Assembly (NCBI RefSeq): GCF_030348505.1
Contig: NZ_JAUCFJ010000002.1
Span: 5,398,001-5,462,000, forward strand
DNA: 64,000 bases
Direction of reading: 5' to 3'
Origin: Lysinibacillus sp. G4S2
GTDB lineage: Bacteria > Bacillota > Bacilli > Bacillales_A > Planococcaceae
The notes under the pieces: model-generated
Databases searched by the model: none
What the model was told of the DNA's origin: nothing
Seen by the model: only the letters and a program-made list of their open reading frames with translations
Program-made: the position numbers and the translations under genes
Shown: positions 26,493 through 36,312 of the stretch, one piece after another
Layout of the letters: every line of letters starts with the position of its first letter
Numbering within the stretch: position 1 is the stretch's first letter

Positions 26493-26801
26493 TACAACAC
26501 CTCTTGTAAAATTTAATGGTACAACTTAATATACTATTTCACTAGCTTCTCTAAACAAAGTTTACATACCTGAAAATAACTACAAATATATACATTTTAA
26601 CAATTGTTTTTGTACATAGTTAAAAGTATATTGGAATTTAACTATCTATAATATATCATAAAATTTGGTATATAAGGAAAATTATCGAGTTATGGAATTA
26701 AATGAAGCTTAAACAATTTAATGTTCAAAAAATCCTGTCATATCAATTATTCCCGCCTATAATTAAGTAGAAATCTTTCCATTCAATCAAGGAGAATCAA
26801 C
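26493..26801. other. AT-rich spacer
   Basis: Holds the promoters of the diverging genes on each side; AAGGAG at 26790 is the ribosome site of the BRCT gene. No other feature seen. Confidence 0.5.
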
Positions 26802-27128
26802 ATGAATAAAAATAAGGACAACATAGAAGTCATCTTACTTTCTGACCCATCCGAATGCTCGATGCATCCATTTTATAATAAACAAATTGTCTTTACAGGG
26901 GCTCTTTCCGCTATGACACGTTCAGAAGCTGCGAAAAGAGTACGAGCTTGTGGAGGGATTATGCAAGGAACTGTGACACCAGATACAGATTTCCTTATTC
27001 TTGGGGACAAACGTCGTGGTATAAGTACAAAGCAATTAAAAGCGGAGAAGTTGATTAGCCTTGGCTTAGACATTCAAATTATTATTGAGGATGATTTTAT
27101 TTGGCTCATTTCGATGCAAATAGAATAG
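26802..27128 (+). CDS. Stand-alone BRCT-domain protein
   Basis: 108 residues with one BRCT domain from about 28 to 105: I-V-F-T-G-A-L-S-A-M-T-R-S-E-A, A-C-G-G-I-M-Q-G-T-V, D-F-L-I-L-G-D, I-I-I-E-D-D-F-I-W-L. This is the kind at the C-terminus of NAD-dependent DNA ligase, but with no ligase attached. BRCT domains bind DNA ends or phosphoproteins. AAGGAG precedes ATG. Single gene. Confidence 0.85.
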   Translation: MNKNKDNIEVILLSDPSECSMHPFYNKQIVFTGALSAMTRSEAAKRVRACGGIMQGTVTPDTDFLILGDKRRGISTKQLKAEKLISLGLDIQIIIEDDFIWLISMQIE

Positions 27129-27385
27129 AATATACACTGCCTCAAATTTAAACCCTTCCATCGCCACTGTAACTTCGCTTTAAGAAGGCTTGTAGTCCTA
27201 CATAAAAAGGCAAATGGCTAAAAACATAAAATACTCTTAAGAATTTTTAACTAATTTTTATATTTTTTTTACCTACCTGTTTATTACTACTGTAAAATAA
27301 AAAAATGAGATATTCGATATGAATAAAGCAAAGATTTAACAAGAATTATTACAGAACAATGATAAAAGATAGGGGGTTCATTTAG

Positions 27386-30163
27386 ATGTCTATGGAACAA
27401 ACGAGGTATTCTCGACTGGCCAATATAACAAAAATGATAAACATGAAGCTAGATTTACGCGAAGTATTGGAGCAGGTAACACTAGCAATATCTGAAGAAA
27501 TCGTCAAATGTGATTCTGTGGGCATTTATTTGCCGCAAAAAGATGGAACATTCAGAGGATATGTAGGAAAACCAGCAATTATTAATGGCTGGACGTTGAA
27601 TATGCATGTAATTGACACTGAAATAGATTTACTGGCAAAAGAAGTAATTGAAACAAAGAAAGCCATCTATATTCCTGATACCTCAAACGATAATCGACCT
27701 GATCCTAGAGCTGTTGAGGGGTTTCATATTAAATCTTTATTAGTTCTTCCCATCTCCTTTGAACAAGAGTTATTTGGCCTTGTTTTTTTATTTGATTATG
27801 GAATTCCAATGAACTTAACAGATGAAGAAATTCAAACGGTTGAGGCATATGTAAATATGGCTGCTGTTGCTATTCAAAACGCAAACAACTTAGCTTATAA
27901 AGAACGCCTTATTAACGAAAAACAGTTACTGCTTGATGTTACACGTGACTTATCAATGTGCTCCTCACTACAAGAGAGCTTTGATAAATGCTTTTTCTAC
28001 TTAGAAAAGGTTTTAGATAATAATAATATAGGTGTTCATTTATTAGATCCTTTAACAGAAAAAGGAGTTAAACCGGCTAAGTTGAGTAAGGATAGTGATT
28101 GGACAGAAGAAAATTGGCTAAAAATACATAACAAAATAAAAATTGACCAAAGCAATGATGCTGTAATGCAGGAGGTTTTTGAAACCAAAAAAGCAATTCT
28201 TATTCCAAATGTATTTGAGGATGAAAGGCCTAATCATGAAATTTGTCGCAATTTTGGCATAAATGGTTTAGTTATGTTTCCTTTGATTTCAATGGGTGAA
28301 ATTTTAGGACAAATTTCTATTGTTAATCTTGAAGAAAAAGCATTTTTCTATTCAGAAACTCAATTACAGCTAGCCCAATCAATTGTTGACACTACAGCAT
28401 CTACATTATCAAATCTTTTATATATGGAAAAGCAAGAGATCATTATCGAGGAGAGAACCTCAGAAGTAATAGTCAAAAATAAAGAACTTGAAAGAGTTGT
28501 AGCAGAGTTACAACAGCTTAGCCGTGAAAAAGAATTAATTCTCAATTCTGCAGGTGAAGGAATCTTTGGATTAGATCTTAATCGAAACATTACATTCTGC
28601 AATCCAGCTGGTGCGCTCATGTTGGGTTATGACACAGAGAGGGAATTAATCGGAAAATCCGTTGATATTATTATGAGTGGTAGTGAAACAGAGGACAAAA
28701 TTATTGTTTCATCCTTTTTAAATACAAATTTCAACAGCTACAAGGTGTTTTATAGAAAAGACAACTCCAACTTTCCTGTGGAATATGTAACCTCCTTAAT
28801 AAAAGAAGGAAACAAGATTGTAGGAGAAGTTGTCACATTTAAAGATATAACTCAAAGAAAGCAACTAGAAGAAAAGATTAAATACCACGCTTATTTTGAT
28901 AGTTTAACGGATTTACCCAATAGAGTTCTTTTAATAGACAGACTAACTCAAGGACTGAAGTATGCAAAAGATAAAGGAGAAAGATTAGCAGTTCTATACT
29001 TGGATTTAGACCGTTTTAAGTTAGTAAATGATTCGCTAGGACATAGCTATGGAGATCTATTACTCCAAGATGTTGCCAAACGTTTAAGTGCATGCGTTCC
29101 TGAAGGTGCAACCGTATCGCGGCAAGGCGGCGATGAATTTACAATCTATTTACCTAATATTAAATGTGAAAATGACATTTTGAAGGTTATTAATTGTATA
29201 GATGCTTCTTTCTCTAAACCTTTCAACCTAACAGACCATGAAATATACATTAAAACAAGTATTGGTATAAGTCTGTTTCCTGATAACGGTGATACTACAG
29301 ATACGTTAATCAAAAATGCAGACACAGCTATGTACAAATCGAAAGAAACACCAGGTACTAGCTACCATTTCTTTAGCGAAGGGATGGATACAAGAACTTT
29401 TGAAAGTATTAAACTTGAAAATGATTTATATAAGGCTTTAGAGCGAGATGAACTTATTATCTTCTATCAGCCACAAATAAACTATAAAACAAACAGAATT
29501 AAGGGCGTTGAAGCTTTACTAAGGTGGAATCATCGAGAACACGGAATAATATCACCAGATAAGTTTATTCCAATTGCTGAAGAAACAGGTTTAATCGTTC
29601 CTATAGGTGAGTGGGTTCTTAAAGAAGCTTGCAAACAATTAAAAAAGTGGCATAACCAAGGATACCCTTTAATTAGTATGTCCGTAAATTTATCCGTCCA
29701 CCAGTTCGAACAGAATAATTTATTTTCTATTGTAGAAAATGTCCTAAAAGAAACAGATCTGTCACCTGAGTATTTACAACTAGAGCTTACAGAAAATTTA
29801 ATTGTTAAAAATACAGAGCTAACATTAAAAACAATGATACAATTAAAGGGACTTGGGGTAAATTTAGCCATTGATGATTTTGGTACAGGATATTCATCTT
29901 TAGGTTATTTAAAAAATTTGCCGATTTCCACATTAAAAATTGATAAATCCTTTGTACAAGAAATGTTAACGGATGATGCAGCAGCCATTACAAAAACGAT
30001 TATTACTCTCGCTCAAAATTTAAAACTTGAGGTTATTGCTGAAGGGGTTGAAACAAAAGAGCAGGCTGATTTTTTATTGGAACAAAATTGTCATTTAATG
30101 CAAGGATATTTTTTTAGTAAGCCTATGAAGGCTGAAGATATTATGAAAAAATATTTTTATTAG
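27386..30163 (+). CDS. GAF-GAF-PAS-GGDEF-EAL cyclic-di-GMP protein
   Basis: 925 residues. Two GAF domains (about 15-165 and 185-340), short coiled coil, PAS (~385-490), GGDEF (~505-660) with intact R-Q-G-G-D-E-F and EAL (~675-920) with intact G-V-E-A-L-L and catalytic [14 protein letters not shown]. Cyclase and phosphodiesterase sites both look complete, so it may be bifunctional. No TM, so cytosolic. Its two GAF domains are closely related to those of the histidine kinase at 42002-44020 in another unit. RBS AGGGGG precedes ATG. Confidence 0.93.
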   Translation: MSMEQTRYSRLANITKMINMKLDLREVLEQVTLAISEEIVKCDSVGIYLPQKDGTFRGYVGKPAIINGWTLNMHVIDTEIDLLAKEVIETKKAIYIPDTSNDNRPDPRAVEGFHIKSLLVLPISFEQELFGLVFLFDYGIPMNLTDEEIQTVEAYVNMAAVAIQNANNLAYKERLINEKQLLLDVTRDLSMCSSLQESFDKCFFYLEKVLDNNNIGVHLLDPLTEKGVKPAKLSKDSDWTEENWLKIHNKIKIDQSNDAVMQEVFETKKAILIPNVFEDERPNHEICRNFGINGLVMFPLISMGEILGQISIVNLEEKAFFYSETQLQLAQSIVDTTASTLSNLLYMEKQEIIIEERTSEVIVKNKELERVVAELQQLSREKELILNSAGEGIFGLDLNRNITFCNPAGALMLGYDTERELIGKSVDIIMSGSETEDKIIVSSFLNTNFNSYKVFYRKDNSNFPVEYVTSLIKEGNKIVGEVVTFKDITQRKQLEEKIKYHAYFDSLTDLPNRVLLIDRLTQGLKYAKDKGERLAVLYLDLDRFKLVNDSLGHSYGDLLLQDVAKRLSACVPEGATVSRQGGDEFTIYLPNIKCENDILKVINCIDASFSKPFNLTDHEIYIKTSIGISLFPDNGDTTDTLIKNADTAMYKSKETPGTSYHFFSEGMDTRTFESIKLENDLYKALERDELIIFYQPQINYKTNRIKGVEALLRWNHREHGIISPDKFIPIAEETGLIVPIGEWVLKEACKQLKKWHNQGYPLISMSVNLSVHQFEQNNLFSIVENVLKETDLSPEYLQLELTENLIVKNTELTLKTMIQLKGLGVNLAIDDFGTGYSSLGYLKNLPISTLKIDKSFVQEMLTDDAAAITKTIITLAQNLKLEVIAEGVETKEQADFLLEQNCHLMQGYFFSKPMKAEDIMKKYFY

Positions 30164-30193
30164 CGATCTATTTTAGAAAATTAAAGGAGATTT

Positions 30194-31840
30194 ATGATGA
30201 AAGCAGCTCGTACGGTCTTAGAATATTTAAAAAGTAACGGTGTTCGATATATTTTTGGTATTCCAGCAGGTTCAGTCAATGCATTTTTTGATGAACTCAA
30301 TGATATGAATGAAATAACACCGATTGTAACAAAACATGAAGGAGCCGCGTCATACATGGCCGCAGCTTACGCAAAATACACAAACCAAATGAGTGTATGT
30401 ATTGGTTGTAGTGGACCTGGTGGAACAAACTTAGTAACAGGTGCTGCAAATGCCATGCGGGAGCATTTACCGGTTTTGTTTTTAACCGGTGCTGTTCCAG
30501 TTAACACAGTCGGTTTAAACGCTTCTCAAGAGTTGGATGCCCAACCGATTTTTCAACCAGTCACTAAATATAGTGTAACCGTTAAAGAATCAAAGGATTT
30601 ACTAAAAGAAGTAGTAAAAGCCTCTGAAATCGCTATATCCGGAGTGCCTGGTCCAGTACATATTGCTATACCAATTGATGTTCAACACGAAATAGTTCAA
30701 AACATAGAAATACCAGCCCCACCAAAAAGAACAGCAATAGTCCCTAATATAGATACCATTAAAAATGTAGCTGAAGAGCTATTAAAAAGAAAAAATGGTT
30801 ACATTTTGGTAGGACAAGGGGTAAGGAATTCAGTTGAGCAATTACTAGAGTTAGCAGAAATACTAAATTGGCCGATTCTAACAACACCGCAAGCAAAAGG
30901 ATACATTCCAGAAAATCATCCTCTTCTAGTTGGCGTTTTCGGTTTTGCTGGCCATGAGGCTGCCTCAGAATTGATAGCTGAAGGCGATGGACAAGTATTA
31001 TTAATCGTGGGTTCAAGTTTAGGAGAAACAGCAACAAATAACTACAACTTAAATCTTACGAAAAATCGTTTTTCTATACAAATGGACTACGATCAATCGG
31101 TGTTCAATCGAAAATATGAAATTGATATACCTGTGTTAGGTGATATAAATTTAAGTTTACAATTACTTACAGAAGAGTTAAGAACTAAAGGGCTTACAAC
31201 AAAAGAGACTGCACTTGAGGGTAAAGAAAATAAAGAGCCTCTTGGAGATATGGAAGAATATAATACAAAAAACGTTCTATTAAGTATTCAAAAATATTTA
31301 CCATCCTCCACTAGATATACAATTGACATTGGTGAATTTATGTCCTATGTCATTCATCACATGAAGGTTTTAGATAATGATACCTATGATATTAATGTCC
31401 ATTTTGGCGCAATGGGAAGTGGAATTGGGTCTGCGATTGGCTCAAAGTTAGCTGAACCTGAACGCCCTGTTGTGTGTATTACAGGTGATGGTTGCTTTTT
31501 CATGCATGGAATGGAAATATTGACAGCAAAAGAAAATAATCTACCAATTTTATTTATTGTTATGAATAACGCTCGTTTAGGAATGGTATACCATGGACAT
31601 GCTCTACAGTTCCATCGTACTCACCCAACTTTTGAGCAAAATCCAATTAATATTAGTGCTTTGGCTTCAGCTATGAATATACCCAATTTCCAAGTAACGG
31701 AACTACAAGATATTAACCAAGATACGATTAATAACTTATTGAATTTAAATGGGCCAGCAGTCTTGGAAGTAGTTTTAACGGATAATAATACACCTCCTAT
31801 GGGAGACCGAGTTAAATTTTTGTCTTCCTTTGGAAAGTAA
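30194..31840 (+). CDS. ThDP-dependent enzyme, acetolactate synthase/benzoylformate decarboxylase-like
   Basis: 548 residues, three-domain ThDP enzyme: catalytic Glu in T-K-H-E-G-A-A (about 50), G-C-S-G-P-G-G-T-N-L, middle domain, and the cofactor motif G-D-G-C-F-F through N-N-A near 430-460. The split G-D-G...N-N is typical. Substrate could be pyruvate, a 2-oxo acid or benzoylformate. AAGGAG lies 4 bases before ATG 30194 and 7 before ATG 30197; the second may be the true start. 30 bp after the GGDEF-EAL gene, so possibly co-transcribed. Confidence 0.88.
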   Translation: MMKAARTVLEYLKSNGVRYIFGIPAGSVNAFFDELNDMNEITPIVTKHEGAASYMAAAYAKYTNQMSVCIGCSGPGGTNLVTGAANAMREHLPVLFLTGAVPVNTVGLNASQELDAQPIFQPVTKYSVTVKESKDLLKEVVKASEIAISGVPGPVHIAIPIDVQHEIVQNIEIPAPPKRTAIVPNIDTIKNVAEELLKRKNGYILVGQGVRNSVEQLLELAEILNWPILTTPQAKGYIPENHPLLVGVFGFAGHEAASELIAEGDGQVLLIVGSSLGETATNNYNLNLTKNRFSIQMDYDQSVFNRKYEIDIPVLGDINLSLQLLTEELRTKGLTTKETALEGKENKEPLGDMEEYNTKNVLLSIQKYLPSSTRYTIDIGEFMSYVIHHMKVLDNDTYDINVHFGAMGSGIGSAIGSKLAEPERPVVCITGDGCFFMHGMEILTAKENNLPILFIVMNNARLGMVYHGHALQFHRTHPTFEQNPINISALASAMNIPNFQVTELQDINQDTINNLLNLNGPAVLEVVLTDNNTPPMGDRVKFLSSFGK

Positions 31841-31851
31841 GAACTTATGAA

Positions 31852-31896
31852 AAGTCATATAGATCGGGAATCATACTCCCTCTATATGACTTTTTT
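31852..31896 (+). terminator. Terminator after the ThDP gene
   Basis: AAGTCATATAGA and TCTATATGACTT form the stem, followed by TTTTTTT. Confidence 0.88.
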
Positions 31897-31963
31897 TTCT
31901 TACAGAGATTTTTTACGAAACTGTACACATCCCTGTTATGAATATGGATAATTATATTTTCTA

Positions 31964-32581
31964 TTATAAATCTGAGAATGAATGTTGAATAACTCCAAGA
32001 ATAGCGCCCATTGTTTTTCCTTTGAAGGCATCTGGAACAGCTTCACCTGTGGGGTTTGAGAAATAGTAACTATCCATTTTCTCATCGAAGTAATACCCTA
32101 AACTCGTCAGTGCATGTTGTAAGTCAGTTGGTAATTCTACTAATCCAGTTTGTTCAGTGAAATAATTTGTAGAAAAGACCTTCACATCAACATCTCTTAC
32201 TCCAGTATGTACTACAAATAAATCTTTTTCATGTTGAACGATCCACTGACCTTTTGAATATAAAGAAATTCTTGCTCCCTCTAATGATGATATCCCTTCT
32301 AAATTAACACCAAAAATTTTATTTATTATTTTGCGAATTTCTGTACCTGTTATTTCGCTAGCGTATTGATTTAGATGAGAATCTATTAACTCTCTAGATA
32401 TAAGTGCATTTCCGGCTGATGAAGAAACCACATCTGCTTCTTCCATCGCTTTAGATAAAATAGGTACCTTATCTAAATTAATCTTGAAAATTAAATCTAC
32501 AACATGACAAATCTCAGCACTACTAATTTTTTTTCCATAAGAATCTAAGTACTTATCCATCATTTCTGCCTTTTTCATCAT
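31964..32581 (-). CDS. Uncharacterised protein with an internal duplication
   Basis: 205 residues. Residues about 9-42 (M-D-K-Y-L-D-S-Y-G-K-K-I-S-S-A-E-I) are repeated at about 68-100 (I-D-S-H-L-N-Q-Y-A-S-E-I-T-G-T-E-I), each ending F-x-I/V-N-L. A C-terminal ~90-residue part has strands and a Y-Y-F-D/S-N signature. No signal peptide. Not recognised. GGGAGGG precedes the tandem ATG. Confidence 0.65.
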   Translation of the reverse strand: MMKKAEMMDKYLDSYGKKISSAEICHVVDLIFKINLDKVPILSKAMEEADVVSSSAGNALISRELIDSHLNQYASEITGTEIRKIINKIFGVNLEGISSLEGARISLYSKGQWIVQHEKDLFVVHTGVRDVDVKVFSTNYFTEQTGLVELPTDLQHALTSLGYYFDEKMDSYYFSNPTGEAVPDAFKGKTMGAILGVIQHSFSDL

Positions 32582-32733
32582 TTAACCCTCCCAATAACAC
32601 TACAAAGTAAGCAAAAGGTAGATTCTCTTGCTGATTGTCAAAATCTACAAGCTAACATAGCTGCATTTATTATACCAAAAACCAGATCATTTCCCTTTAA
32701 AATGTAAAAATAAGGGCTTTTTATACAAAAAAG

Positions 32734-32754
32734 CCTCATTTCCTTATGATACGG
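32734..32754. other. Degenerate att-like site
   Basis: CCTCATTTCCTTATGATACGG keeps the left arm and TTATGATACGG of the core exactly, then diverges (GCTGCAATTTA). It looks like a site cut through by a later deletion. Confidence 0.45.
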
Positions 32755-32759
32755 GCTGC

Positions 32760-32827
32760 AATTTACAGGACGCTTCGCAGATGAGTTAACCCTTCTACAG
32801 CTTGGGAAACAATTAGAGGAAATTGCG
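32760..32827 (+). pseudogene. C-terminal gene remnant
   Basis: Open frame ending F-A-D-E-L-T-L-L-Q-L-G-K-Q-L-E-E-I-A-A-T-stop, immediately after the degenerate att site and followed by its own terminator (32834-32873, GTAGGTAC/GTACCTAC then T-run). No start; parent gene not recognised. Confidence 0.45.
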
Positions 32828-32833
32828 GCAACA

Positions 32834-32873
32834 TAAAAAAGTAGGTACGAGATTTTTCTTGTACCTACTTTTT
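32834..32873 (+). terminator. Terminator of the gene remnant
   Basis: AAAAAGTAGGTAC pairs with GTACCTACTTTTT. Confidence 0.8.
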
Positions 32874-32930
32874 GCTAGTTTACGACATGTACGACATTCC
32901 ATTACAACGTCTTAATAGTTCATGAACTAA

Positions 32931-32975
32931 CCTCATTTATTTAGATAAGGCTCACCGTAACTGGTCTAAATACGG
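32931..32975. other. Degenerate att-like site
   Basis: CCTCATTTATTTAGATAAGG then CTCACCGTAACTGGTCTAAA matches att site at 41957-42001 over most of its length, including the CCGTAACT and CTAAAT right side, but with the core changed to TTAGATAAGGCTCACC. Confidence 0.5.
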
Positions 32976-33000
32976 TTTTTATTTCTTGAATCGGTCTACC

Positions 33001-33095
33001 AATCAGTCCAAAGTATTTGGATTCGGTCCAACAATCGGTCCAAAATATCTGGGTTCGGTCCAACAAATCGGTCCAAATATTTGGATTCGGTCCAC
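33001..33095. repeat. 32-33-bp tandem repeat, three copies
   Basis: Units start at 33001, 33033 and 33066; each reads AATCGGTCCAAAATATTTGG then ATTCGGTCCAAC with small changes. TCCAAATATTTGGA inside is palindromic. It abuts the end of the LRR gene (stop at 33102). Confidence 0.85.
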
Positions 33096-33101
33096 CTCAC
33101 C

Positions 33102-34973
33102 TCAATAAATCACAATTCTATTGTCTAGAACAGATTTATTTTGCACCTGATTTCCTAAAATATATAGCTTTTTCAAATTGGGCAAACTCACTAAAGGCTC
33201 TACATTTGAAATAGCGTTATTCTCCAAATGAAGCACCTCAATTTGTTGCCAATTTTCCATAAAACCTAATGATTGTAGTGAACTATCTTGCATAGTGAAT
33301 GAACGCAAAGCAGAAAAGCCAGCAAAGTAAGGCATAACCTTATCAACTTCGTTCACCCAGTCACCATTGTCTATTTGAAAATATGCATCATTCAAAGTTA
33401 AATGTTCCAGTTTGTTGTTAAACGAATTTTGACTATTAATTTGAAACTTACACTTATTACAATTTAACGTTTTTACATGCTGTAAATTGAATAATTCACT
33501 CGTCTCTTCATAAAAAGTTGTCTCATTTAAATTTATTGTTTGCAGATTTGGCAGACGATTTAAAGAACTAACACCTGTAAACTCGCCAGACTCCATCGTT
33601 GTAAGTTGTTCTAGCTGTGGGTATTTCAGTAATTTTGCTCCATTGAAAGACGACTTCTCTCCACTTATATAAACAGTCAAATCTTTTAAAGCAGGTGCCT
33701 CTATCTTAGGTATGAAAGAGCTTTCTAATTCCGCTTTTTTTAAATGGGATGCTACAATCGGTGACACATCACCACTATAACCAGTTATCGATAAATCGGT
33801 CAGTGAAGTCAGGCTGTTCACAATATCAAGTAATTCTAATTTATAAAGATTAGATAAACGTAGCTTTGTCAATGAAGACTTATTTCTAAGGCGTTCTAAA
33901 TTCGTAATATCCATATTTTCAAGATCAAGCGATTGCAGATTGGGCATGTTTTGTATAAAATCAAGCGTTTTTAAATTTCTTACCGATGTAAGCTTCAATT
34001 CTTGTAATTGATTCAGTGAATAGAACGAGCTAAAATCTGTCGCTTCACTCATATCTATTGCTAACGACTCTAAATCAGTTAATGAAGACAACCACTTCAA
34101 ATCATCGGCAGATTTTAAAGACAATGATTTTAATGGTAGTTTATTCAGAAGAGGGAAGTCTGTAACCGTCTCGCTGTAATACGAAATTTCAAGTGATTGA
34201 AGATTAGGAAACTCCAATAATAAAGCAAGTTCATCATTACTTCGAATTTGAATAGAGAGCTCTTCAATATTAGACTTATCGCTAAAGTATTCAGCAATTT
34301 TACTAAATGATTCATTAAAGCTACCTGTATAGCTTTTCAAACCTTCCAGATGTCGGAAGCTTACATTTTCACTTTGTGATATTTCATAATCGCCCATCAA
34401 ATTCAATACCGTCAGACCAGTAAAGGCTTCAAAATCTTTTTGTTCGATTTTTTGTGTATTTAATAACTTATCCATAATAATATAGTTCGAAATTTTGGCT
34501 TGCTTATTTGTAAACGGATCGTCCAGACTGTAATCAAAATGCCATTGACCTTCAGAATAGTATGCCTTCAAATAACGGATACTTGCGATTTCTTCTTTAG
34601 TTGGCATTGCTTCACCTTTATCAAAAATATCTTTTAAAAAGAATAAAAGAACTTCGCTTTCAGGCATTTTCCGGACAGGTATTTTCTCATGGTTACCGTA
34701 TTCAGTTTGATTGTCGCTCAAAAGAAAATAGCCAAGGAATAAACAAAGGATTACAACCGGTATAATTAATAGCGATTTTAAATTCTGTTTTGGACGTGTA
34801 GCTTTATTCTCAGAAGCTGTACCATAATAATTATTAATCGTCTGATCAACATAATAGACTTTATTCTCTTTCAACATTATTTCAGTTTCACAAAAAGGAC
34901 ATTTAAATGATTGTTCCTCTTTATATTCAATTTTCCCATTACAATTCGGACAATTTAATTTAATGAATTCCAC
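33102..34973 (-). CDS. Zinc-ribbon, single-TM leucine-rich-repeat protein
   Basis: 623 residues. N-terminal zinc ribbon (C-P-N-C at 8-11 and C-P-F-C at 25-28), cytoplasmic linker, TM helix about 72-90, then a large outside domain with about 18 irregular LRRs of the L-x-x-L-x-I/L type (L-Q-S-L-E-I, L-K-S-L-S-L, L-E-S-L-A-I, L-Q-E-L-K-L, L-T-D-L-S-I, L-K-K-L-Y-I-L-G-N), ending I-V-I-Y. No cell-wall anchor. A surface-exposed binding protein whose zinc ribbon faces the cytoplasm. Ligand unknown. Confidence 0.82.
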   Translation of the reverse strand: MEFIKLNCPNCNGKIEYKEEQSFKCPFCETEIMLKENKVYYVDQTINNYYGTASENKATRPKQNLKSLLIIPVVILCLFLGYFLLSDNQTEYGNHEKIPVRKMPESEVLLFFLKDIFDKGEAMPTKEEIASIRYLKAYYSEGQWHFDYSLDDPFTNKQAKISNYIIMDKLLNTQKIEQKDFEAFTGLTVLNLMGDYEISQSENVSFRHLEGLKSYTGSFNESFSKIAEYFSDKSNIEELSIQIRSNDELALLLEFPNLQSLEISYYSETVTDFPLLNKLPLKSLSLKSADDLKWLSSLTDLESLAIDMSEATDFSSFYSLNQLQELKLTSVRNLKTLDFIQNMPNLQSLDLENMDITNLERLRNKSSLTKLRLSNLYKLELLDIVNSLTSLTDLSITGYSGDVSPIVASHLKKAELESSFIPKIEAPALKDLTVYISGEKSSFNGAKLLKYPQLEQLTTMESGEFTGVSSLNRLPNLQTINLNETTFYEETSELFNLQHVKTLNCNKCKFQINSQNSFNNKLEHLTLNDAYFQIDNGDWVNEVDKVMPYFAGFSALRSFTMQDSSLQSLGFMENWQQIEVLHLENNAISNVEPLVSLPNLKKLYILGNQVQNKSVLDNRIVIY

Positions 34974-35084
34974 TGGCAGTCTTCCCTCCCCAGCTCTGTT
35001 TTAAATTAAGCTTAGTTGCCTGAAAAATAAATGTCAATATTTCTATTAAATACTAATTATCTCCCACCTTTAGACCTACAACAA

Positions 35085-35128
35085 AAAAGTCACCCTAGCA
35101 GTTATAAGTTATAAAAGGTGACTTTTAA
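35085..35128. terminator. Bidirectional terminator after the Fic gene
   Basis: AAAAGTCACC and GGTGACTTTT form a stem around a second small stem (GTTATAAGTTATAA). Confidence 0.8.
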
Positions 35129-35142
35129 TGTGTTTATTCTTT

Positions 35143-35868
35143 TTATACGCCACTCAAATATAAATCTAACGAAGCCTCAACTTCCTTCGCAACAAGCTTA
35201 ACAAAGTCCCCATAATCCTCTGTCGTATGTGCTTTGTCTAAAGCATTGTAATACGCCAATCGATTTTCTACTCGAATAATAATTGGTGGATAGCCCGATT
35301 TCATTAACTCTAAATTTAATAACAATCTTGATGTACGACCATTTCCATCAATGAATGGGTGAATTCCAACAAAAATCGCATGTAACATCGCACCACGAAC
35401 GATTGGATGTAATGCTTGTGCTTCCCCATCGTACCAACTTATTAAAGCATCCATTTGCTCCTGAATTTTGAAAGGCAGCGGTGGTGTATGAACAGCACCC
35501 GAAATAAACACCTGCTGATCACGATAGACACCTGCATAACCATCATCGATTCCTTTTAATACTAAGCGGTGTAGATTTTTTATTTGCCACTCTGAAAACA
35601 GCTCTTCTTTTCGGACAATATCTTCAACATAAGAAATTGCATCTCGGTGGTTAATAACTTCTAAATGCTCTCGCATCGTTTTGCCACCGACTGTAATGCC
35701 TTCAAGAACTACTTTTGTTTCGTTAATCGTTAAAGTATTGCCTTCGATTGCGTTTGAGTTGTATGTCCATTCTAAAAATAATTTCTCTCGTAGGCTTTGG
35801 ACTGTATATTTAGGCAGTGGTCGTTTGGCATCCAGCTGCTGCTTTTTTAAGTCAATTTGTTCGAACAT
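35143..35868 (-). CDS. Fic-family AMP-transferase (class II type)
   Basis: 241 residues from ATG 35868 after GAGGAG (frame extends to 35895). Complete Fic core H-P-F-I-D-G-N-G-R-T-S-R near residue 175 and the beta-hairpin flap region before it. N-terminal helix carries S-N-A-I-E-G-N, matching the inhibitory (S/T)x3E(G/N) motif, so activity would be self-restrained by the class II mechanism. By family it transfers AMP (or other nucleotides) to protein hydroxyls. No antitoxin gene adjacent, consistent with built-in inhibition. Confidence 0.92.
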   Translation of the reverse strand: MFEQIDLKKQQLDAKRPLPKYTVQSLREKLFLEWTYNSNAIEGNTLTINETKVVLEGITVGGKTMREHLEVINHRDAISYVEDIVRKEELFSEWQIKNLHRLVLKGIDDGYAGVYRDQQVFISGAVHTPPLPFKIQEQMDALISWYDGEAQALHPIVRGAMLHAIFVGIHPFIDGNGRTSRLLLNLELMKSGYPPIIIRVENRLAYYNALDKAHTTEDYGDFVKLVAKEVEASLDLYLSGV

Positions 35869-35994
35869 TATCTCAGCTCCTCTCAAAGCCTCCAATTTTT
35901 ACGGTTTTTAATATATTTATTATATACTATTAATAAATAGAAGATAAAACGACATTAAAAATATCACTTTACAACGATATATATTTATGAAGTA

Positions 35995-36040
35995 AAGACC
36001 ACTTAAAACGCATAATTAAAGCGTTTTAGATGGTCTTTTC
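35995..36040. other. Hairpin beside att site 2
   Basis: AAGACCACTTAAAACGC pairs with GCGTTTTAGATGGTCTT with two mismatches. It ends 11 bp before the att core. Confidence 0.65.
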
Positions 36041-36051
36041 AAAAACCGCAC

Positions 36052-36081
36052 TTACTTATGGTACGGTTCACTGCGTTATAT
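36052..36081 (-). other. att site 2
   Basis: TTACTTATGGTACGGTTCAC: 19 of 21 core bases identical to the rlmH end. Arms CCGCACTTA on the left (36046) and CTAAATGAGG on the right (36082-36091). Confidence 0.85.
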
Positions 36082-36227
36082 CTAAATGAGGTATTGAGTT
36101 AGAATGACTCAATGTAACTTACTAAATCCTAGCCATTCGCCTACCCTTTGCAATATCCGCATTTTCTACATAGTTTTTCCACTCTTCGTGAAAAACCATC
36201 TTATTTATAAAAAATCGCCTCTCGCTA

Positions 36228-36298
36228 TTGACAGAAAATTCAAACTCAATATATAATTTTTGGTATTACCACTGTATTTAATTTGTATTACCAAAATA
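36228..36298 (+). promoter_or_regulatory. Promoter and operator of the fadR-like operon
   Basis: TTGACA (36228-36233), 18-bp spacer, TATAAT (36252-36257). Downstream an inverted repeat TTTTGGTA (from 36258) and TACCAAAA (to 36298) with GTATTACC-type halves spans the start point, a likely autoregulatory operator. Confidence 0.65.
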
Positions 36299-36312
36299 AA
36301 GGGGACGAGGAT

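Noticed and set aside
33001..33095. Short CRISPR or iteron set
   Set aside because: Only three units without spacers; no replication gene adjacent.
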